Origin: Lacicoccus halitifaciens | GTDB taxonomy: Bacteria; Bacillota; Bacilli; Staphylococcales; Salinicoccaceae | Direction: 5' to 3' | DNA: 64,000 bases | Assembly (NCBI RefSeq): GCF_040544485.1 | Contig: NZ_JBDZDV010000004.1 | Location: 62,001 to 126,000, forward strand | In this document: one piece after another, positions 59,160 to 64,000 of the stretch | Numbering within the stretch: position 1 is the first letter of the stretch | Layout: every line of letters begins with the position of its first letter | Program-made: the position numbers and the translations under genes | The notes under the pieces: generated by a model | The model's database searches: none | What the model was told of the DNA's origin: nothing | What the model saw: only the letters and a program-made list of their open reading frames with translations

Positions 59160-59190
59160 CAAAAAGAAAAGCCGGCGCAGGGCCGGCTTG
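59160..59190 (-). terminator. Intrinsic terminator of the YdeP-type oxidoreductase gene
   Basis: On the minus strand AGCCGGC-CCTGC-GCCGGCT is followed by TTTCTTTTT. It starts about 16 bp after the stop. Confidence 0.85.
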
Positions 59191-59204
59191 CTCAAAAATC
59201 ATAT

Positions 59205-61562
59205 TTAGTTCGGATTGTCTTCCAGATCCGGAATTGATTTTTCATAGTACTGACGGTCTTTATTTGCGTTGAAGTGGTCTGCTTTCTCCACCTTGACATC
59301 AGTGACGTAGTCAGGCATTTCAACGAAGTTTTCGTAGATGCCCTTCTCAACGAGGTAGTTCCCTTCAGGGAAGAGGACACCGACGTTGCCGTCCTTGATG
59401 TCTGCAAACTGAACGAAGCCTTGGAAGACGCCGTTCTTGTTGTAGAGGACGACCGCTTCATTCTCTTCAAGACCTTGTCTGCGTGCATCCGCTTCACTCA
59501 TCAGGACGCCGTAGCGGCCCATATGGTTGAATGCATCCTTATCGCCGTAAACCATGGAGTTGAACTGCTTGCCGCGGCGCATCAGGAGTTTGAATTCTCC
59601 GGCTTTCGCGTTGTTGTCCGGGATATCCATGCTGATCAGGTTCGCACGGCCGTCCGGTGTCGGACATACGCCGCCTTCACATAACCATGCTCCGCCGTAC
59701 TGATACACGTCGCCTGCCTTCTTCAAGTACTGGACACCGTCGTATTGAGGGTTCGCCTTGGCGATCTCATTTCGGATCTCCTGTCCGGATTTGAAGTCGA
59801 TCAGATGTGCATTTTCAGGTTTTACGCGCTTGGCAAGATCGATGTAGATCTTCCACTCACTGCGTGCTTCGGCAATGCGGTTACGGTTACCTTCGATTTC
59901 AGGTGAGAAGTAGATCATTCTCTCCGTTGAAGTCGACAGGCCGCCGCCGTCCTGCTCGTAACGTGTTTTCGCAGGCAGTACGATGACCGCTTCTTTGGCA
60001 TCCAGGAGTGTGGATGTGTTCAGGATGATATCCTGATGCACACGGATATCCAGATTCTCAAGGGCATCCTTCACAAAGTCCGGATCCGGCATCGTCTCAA
60101 GGAAGTTACCGCCTGACATGTAGTAGAGTTTCAGTTTGCGCTCGCTGTCTTCAGGGAGCATTGCATTTTCGATCGTCACACCGACGGAATCTCCGGGCCA
60201 TTTCGGCAGTTCGAAATTCCAAAGTTTTTCGATTCTCTCAGTGTTGATTTCATCATAGTCTCCACCCGGCAATGAGAACGGGTCTGCGCCCATCTCGCCT
60301 GAACCCTGTACACTTGAGTGTCCGCGGAGCGGCATAAGGCCGTTGTACTTGCGTCCGAGCCAGCCGCGCAGGAGGCCGATGTTTGCAACCTGTGAAATAT
60401 TGTCTGTCGCATGTTTGTGCATAGTGAGGCCAAGTGCCCACACCATTACACCGTTCTTGGACTGTGCAAGCAGGTTTCCGAGCTCGACAATCCTTTCCTT
60501 CGTGATGCCTGAAGATTCGATGATTTCATCCCATGACTGGCTTTCGACTGTTTCTTTCAATTCTTCATAGTTGTTGACATGGTCACGTACGAACTCGTGG
60601 TTGATCGCGGAACCTTCGACTTCAGCTTCCATTTCGAACCAGTGTTTCATGATACCGTGCATCAGCGCGATATCGCCGCCGATGTTCACTTCGTAGAAGT
60701 CATCTGCAAGCTGTGTACCGAATAATGCAGACTCGACTACAGACGGCACCCAGTAGTTTTCCATCGCTGGTTCCCTGTACGGGTTGATCACGATGATTTT
60801 AGTACCGCGTTTTTTCGCTTCCATCATATATTTGGTGGAGACAGGGCTCGCGTTTGAAGCGACACTTCCCCAGAATACCAGCACATCAGTGCCGAGCCAG
60901 TCCTGATAGTTACAAGTTGAAGCACCGACGCCGACTGAGCGTTTCAATGCTGATTTACTCGGGGAGTGACAGATTCTTGACGCGTTGTCGATGTTGTTCG
61001 TCTCGAGGTAACGCGCTGTCTTCGCAGCCACATAATACGATTCGTTCGTGATGCCGCGGCTTGTTAAGTAAAACGCATACTGCTTTGGATCAAGCTGTTT
61101 CATTTTGTCCGCAACGGTGTCCATCGCTTCATCCCATGAAATTCTTGTGAACCTGTTTTCGCCTTTGCGGCGGATCATCGGGTAAGGTATGCGTCCCAGT
61201 TCACGCAGTTCTGAAGAGCTGAGCTTCCTGAGTTCGTTGATGTCCTGGTGCAGCATTTTAGGCTCGATCGGCGGCGCTGTGTTCAGTCTTAAGACGTTGA
61301 AGCGCGTTGTACATACGTGCGGGCCTGTCAGAGTCTGGTCCTGAAGGCCGCCCACGCCGAGCGCACATCCGTCACAAACCCCTTTTAAGATTATATTTTT
61401 GGCATAGTTCAGGTTGTCTTTGTTCTTCCATGCAATTTTGGCTGAATCTATGATATGTCGTGGTTTGACTTTTGTGATTCCAAAAGGTACAGGGCTGACC
61501 CATAAACTTGTGTCCCATCTCTTTGTTTTGTTAATAGGACCCGGGTGTAAAGTTTTACCCAT
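59205..61562 (-). CDS. FdhF/YdeP-family molybdopterin oxidoreductase
   Basis: A 785-residue cytosolic molybdopterin enzyme. The N-terminal CDGCALG (Cys63, Cys66) with a third Cys83 replaces the usual four-Cys iron-sulfur motif, as in YdeP proteins. ASRICHSPSKSAL (Cys197) aligns with the molybdenum-ligand Cys/Sec of formate dehydrogenases. GHSSVQGSGEMG and the C-terminal aspartate-decarboxylase-like beta-barrel domain (LMRRGKQFNSMVYGDKD) bind the cofactor. It has AGGAG upstream of the ATG. The OFA transporters before it suggest a formate- or oxalate-related role; YdeP enzymes are not biochemically settled. Confidence 0.88.
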   Translation of the reverse strand: MGKTLHPGPINKTKRWDTSLWVSPVPFGITKVKPRHIIDSAKIAWKNKDNLNYAKNIILKGVCDGCALGVGGLQDQTLTGPHVCTTRFNVLRLNTAPPIEPKMLHQDINELRKLSSSELRELGRIPYPMIRRKGENRFTRISWDEAMDTVADKMKQLDPKQYAFYLTSRGITNESYYVAAKTARYLETNNIDNASRICHSPSKSALKRSVGVGASTCNYQDWLGTDVLVFWGSVASNASPVSTKYMMEAKKRGTKIIVINPYREPAMENYWVPSVVESALFGTQLADDFYEVNIGGDIALMHGIMKHWFEMEAEVEGSAINHEFVRDHVNNYEELKETVESQSWDEIIESSGITKERIVELGNLLAQSKNGVMVWALGLTMHKHATDNISQVANIGLLRGWLGRKYNGLMPLRGHSSVQGSGEMGADPFSLPGGDYDEINTERIEKLWNFELPKWPGDSVGVTIENAMLPEDSERKLKLYYMSGGNFLETMPDPDFVKDALENLDIRVHQDIILNTSTLLDAKEAVIVLPAKTRYEQDGGGLSTSTERMIYFSPEIEGNRNRIAEARSEWKIYIDLAKRVKPENAHLIDFKSGQEIRNEIAKANPQYDGVQYLKKAGDVYQYGGAWLCEGGVCPTPDGRANLISMDIPDNNAKAGEFKLLMRRGKQFNSMVYGDKDAFNHMGRYGVLMSEADARRQGLEENEAVVLYNKNGVFQGFVQFADIKDGNVGVLFPEGNYLVEKGIYENFVEMPDYVTDVKVEKADHFNANKDRQYYEKSIPDLEDNPN

Positions 61563-61628
61563 TTATGACACTCCTTTTATCCATAATAAATATATTATAC
61601 ATTAATTTTATATGTTTAAAAAGGATAT

Positions 61629-62918
61629 TTACTCAGCTGTCTGAGGTTTATCTTGTACAGTTTGTGAACTTCCCGCCGTTGCACCGGCACTTTCCCTGAT
61701 CTTTCTGATGTCAGCGCGTATAAGCAGTGAAAGGATGAGCGCCACTACAAACATCCCCGTGAATATATACAGCGTCAATGTGTAGCTTGCCGTCACCTCG
61801 TAGATTTCTGCGACGATGAGCGGACCCACCAGGCCTGCTGCCGCCCATGCCGTCAAAATATAGCCGTGGATCGCACCGAGCTGCCTCGTGCCGAAGATGT
61901 CTCCGATGTAGGCGGGTATCGCAGCGAAACCGCCTCCATAACAGGAAATCATGATGAACAATAAGATGGCGAACAGATATTCATTCGTCACAACCGGCAG
62001 TATGGCGAACACGCCAATCTGGATAACGAAGAAAATCGTGTACAGATTCGGCCTGCCGATGTAATCCGAGATGGACGCCCATATGAGCCTGCCGGCACCA
62101 TTGAACACGCCCATGACACCGACGATGATTGCTGCGGCTGCCACTGTCACACCGGTGATTTCCTGGGCCATCGGACTGGCCACAGCCAGGATTGCGATGC
62201 CGCAGGTGATGTTGATGAACAACATCAGCCACAGGAAGTAAAATCGTCTTGTCTTGATCGCCTCGTTGGCGGTGAGTTGGACGTAGTCCCGCTTCACTTC
62301 CCTCGGTGAATCATCCGTATTCTTCATGCCTTCAGGCATATATCCTTCAGGCGGCCTTTCAAGATACAGGCTTGATGCCAGCATCACTATGAAATAAATG
62401 GATCCGAGCACAAAAAACGTTGCCGGAATGCTGAATGCATCCATCAGGAACTCCATGGCGGGTGATGCGATCATCGCAGCAAAGCCGAAGCCCATTATTG
62501 CGAGGCCCGTCGCCATCCCCCTCCTGTCTGGAAACCATTTGATCAGTGTCGATACAGGGGTGATGTAGCCGATCCCAAGCCCGATACCGCCAAACACTCC
62601 GTAACTGATGTACAAGAGCCACAGACTTTCAACTTGTACAGCATAACCGCCGATGCCCATGCCGATCGCGAAAAATAATGTCGCAACCAAGCCGGACATC
62701 CTGGGACCGTACCTTTCAACAAAATGCCCCATGAATGCTGCCGAGAGCCCTGAAAATAAGATGGCCAGACTGAATGTGAACGATACATCAGACAATGACC
62801 AGCCGATTGATTCCTGGAGCGGGCCGGTGAAGACACTCCACGCATATACAGATCCGATCGAGATATGGATCCCGACCGCTGCAAGCGCTATCAACCAGCG
62901 ATTTCTTTTAACTGCCAT
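61629..62918 (-). CDS. OFA-family MFS transporter (oxalate/formate type), copy A
   Basis: A 429-residue, 12-helix MFS protein. Start at 62918 (MAVKRNRWLIALAAVG) follows GGGGGAAAAGGGA; the ATG five codons earlier lacks a site. YAWSVFTGPLQESIGWS and ATGLAIMGFGFAAMIASPAM are OFA marks, and the tail is IRKIRESAGATAGSS. It is nearly the same as copy B upstream. It is 66 bp before the oxidoreductase and may supply or export its substrate. Oxalate, formate or another monocarboxylate cannot be told apart. Confidence 0.88.
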   Translation of the reverse strand: MAVKRNRWLIALAAVGIHISIGSVYAWSVFTGPLQESIGWSLSDVSFTFSLAILFSGLSAAFMGHFVERYGPRMSGLVATLFFAIGMGIGGYAVQVESLWLLYISYGVFGGIGLGIGYITPVSTLIKWFPDRRGMATGLAIMGFGFAAMIASPAMEFLMDAFSIPATFFVLGSIYFIVMLASSLYLERPPEGYMPEGMKNTDDSPREVKRDYVQLTANEAIKTRRFYFLWLMLFINITCGIAILAVASPMAQEITGVTVAAAAIIVGVMGVFNGAGRLIWASISDYIGRPNLYTIFFVIQIGVFAILPVVTNEYLFAILLFIMISCYGGGFAAIPAYIGDIFGTRQLGAIHGYILTAWAAAGLVGPLIVAEIYEVTASYTLTLYIFTGMFVVALILSLLIRADIRKIRESAGATAGSSQTVQDKPQTAE

Positions 62919-62995
62919 TCCCTTTTCCCCCATAAGCTTTAAGATTTACATCAAATATGGTCATCATATAAAATGCATATGTTTAAAAAGGTTGT

Positions 62996-64000
62996 TTACT
63001 CAGCCAGCTGCGGTTTATCCTGTACACTTTGCGGACTCGCCGCTGTCTCACCGGCACTTTCCCTGATCTTTTTGATGTCAGCACGTATAAGCAGTGAAAT
63101 GACGAGCGCCGCCACAAACATTGCCGTGAATATATACAGCGTCAACGTATAGCTTGCCGTCGCCTCGTAGATTTCGGCGACGATGAGCGGGCCTGCAAGA
63201 CCTGCTGCCGCCCATGCGGTCAAAATATAGCCGTGGATCGCACCAAGCTGTTTGGTGCCGAAGATGTCTCCGATGTAGGCGGGTATCGCAGCGAAACCGC
63301 CTCCATAACACGAAATCATGATGAACAGTAATATCGCGAATAAGTATTCGTTCGTCACGGCCGGCAGTATTGCAAAGACACCGATTTGGATGACGAAGAA
63401 AATTGTGTACAGATTCGGTCTGCCGATGTAATCCGAGATGGATGCCCAGATCAGTCTGCCGCCACCGTTGAACACACCCATGATGCCGACGATGAGTGCT
63501 GCAGCCGCAACCGAGATTCCGGTGATCTCCTGGGCCATCGGACTGGCCACAGCCAGGATTGCGATACCGCAGGTGACGTTGATGAACAACATCAGCCACA
63601 GGAAGTAAAATCGCCTTGTCTTGATCGCCTCGTTGGCGGTGAGCTGGACATAATCCTGCTTCACTTCCTTCGGTGAATCATCCGTATTCTTCATGCCTTC
63701 AGGCATATATCCTTCAGGCGGCCTTTCAAGATACAGGCTCGCTGCCAGCATCACTATGAAATAAATGACTGCAAGTATATAGAATGTCGCCGGAATGCTG
63801 AATGCATTCATCAGGAATTCCATCGCAGGTGATGCGATCATCGCAGCGAAGCCGAAGCCCATTATTGCAAGGCCCGTTGCCATGCCCCTTCTGTCCGGAA
63901 ACCATTTGACGAGTGTCGATACAGGTGTGATGTAACCGATTCCAAGTCCGATACCACCAAATACACCATAGCCCAGATAAAGCATCCACAAGCTTTCAAT
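62996..64000 (-). CDS. OFA-family MFS transporter, copy B (5' end beyond window)
   Basis: The C-terminal 334 residues or so of a second OFA transporter. It differs from copy A at scattered positions only (for example IRADIKKIRESAGETAASPQ against IRADIRKIRESAGATAGSSQ), so the two are a tandem duplication that includes the base sequence after the stop (tatgtttaaaaagg at both). The start lies outside the window. Being intact to the edge, it does not look like a pseudogene. Confidence 0.88.
   Translation of the reverse strand: MESLWMLYLGYGVFGGIGLGIGYITPVSTLVKWFPDRRGMATGLAIMGFGFAAMIASPAMEFLMNAFSIPATFYILAVIYFIVMLAASLYLERPPEGYMPEGMKNTDDSPKEVKQDYVQLTANEAIKTRRFYFLWLMLFINVTCGIAILAVASPMAQEITGISVAAAALIVGIMGVFNGGGRLIWASISDYIGRPNLYTIFFVIQIGVFAILPAVTNEYLFAILLFIMISCYGGGFAAIPAYIGDIFGTKQLGAIHGYILTAWAAAGLAGPLIVAEIYEATASYTLTLYIFTAMFVAALVISLLIRADIKKIRESAGETAASPQSVQDKPQLAE

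Overview
ORGANISM. The window is chromosomal DNA of a low-to-medium GC Gram-positive, most likely a halotolerant member of the Staphylococcaceae (Salinicoccus/Jeotgalicoccus-like). The reasons are: strong GGAGG ribosome sites; adk followed directly by infA with no map gene, as in staphylococci; a FemX/FmhB-type lipid II glycyltransferase; glnR-glnA; an aminotransferase-serA pair; and an ehuBCDA compatible-solute importer. The genus is an inference from memory of these families.

LAYOUT. (1) 1-18.4 kb, all minus strand: the S10-spc-alpha ribosomal superoperon (rpsJ to rplQ, with secY, adk, infA and rpoA), an intrinsic terminator, then ecfA1-ecfA2-ecfT-truA and rplM-rpsI. Two leaders stand out, one before rpsJ and one before rplM, each with a near-consensus sigma-A promoter. 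(2) 18.4-20.5 kb: purine permease and a YczE-type membrane protein. (3) 20.6-23.9 kb: two tandem acidic lipoproteins, a 51-bp repeat array, and a flavin monooxygenase behind a SAM-I riboswitch. (4) 23.9-27.1 kb: ehuBCDA. (5) 27.3-30.8 kb: MFS transporter and HTH/TPR regulator sharing a divergent promoter with twin palindromes, then an APH(3')-like kinase. (6) 30.9-38.4 kb: small coiled-coil protein, NorA-like efflux pump with two small membrane proteins, femX, a VOC protein, an MsmX-type ATPase, a GTPase and a DUF368/PopT transporter. (7) 38.5-43.8 kb: NadR-like enzyme, class V aminotransferase, serA, a second 51-bp array, a HAD protein. (8) 43.9-47.3 kb: MoxR-DUF58-membrane protein operon. 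(9) 47.4-52.4 kb: an AT-rich module with an acyl-CoA-dehydrogenase-like flavoprotein, a DUF4242 protein, an HxlR regulator and an SsuABC/TauABC-type importer. Its two minus-strand promoters share sequence elements. (10) 52.5-64 kb: glnA, glnR with a perfect GlnR box, an RND exporter, an NSS symporter, a third 51-bp array, a YdeP-type molybdopterin oxidoreductase and two tandem OFA-family MFS genes, the second cut by the window end.

WORKING TOGETHER. The ribosomal block is ordinary housekeeping. Two flavin-enzyme loci (22.2 kb and 47.4-52.3 kb) suggest scavenging of oxidisable organic, possibly sulfur-containing, compounds; the first is tied to methionine/SAM status by its riboswitch. Oxidoreductase plus OFA transporters suggests small carboxylate handling. 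Ectoine-type uptake and acidic surface lipoproteins fit a saline niche.

MOST INTERESTING. Three unrelated intergenic regions (21.8, 42.4 and 59.0 kb) each carry a degenerate tandem array. The repeat period is exactly 51 bp, apart from one 45-bp unit. Each array starts within about 30 bp of an intrinsic terminator, and each has its own inverted core motif. Period and position are conserved while sequence is not, and I do not recognise a named element.
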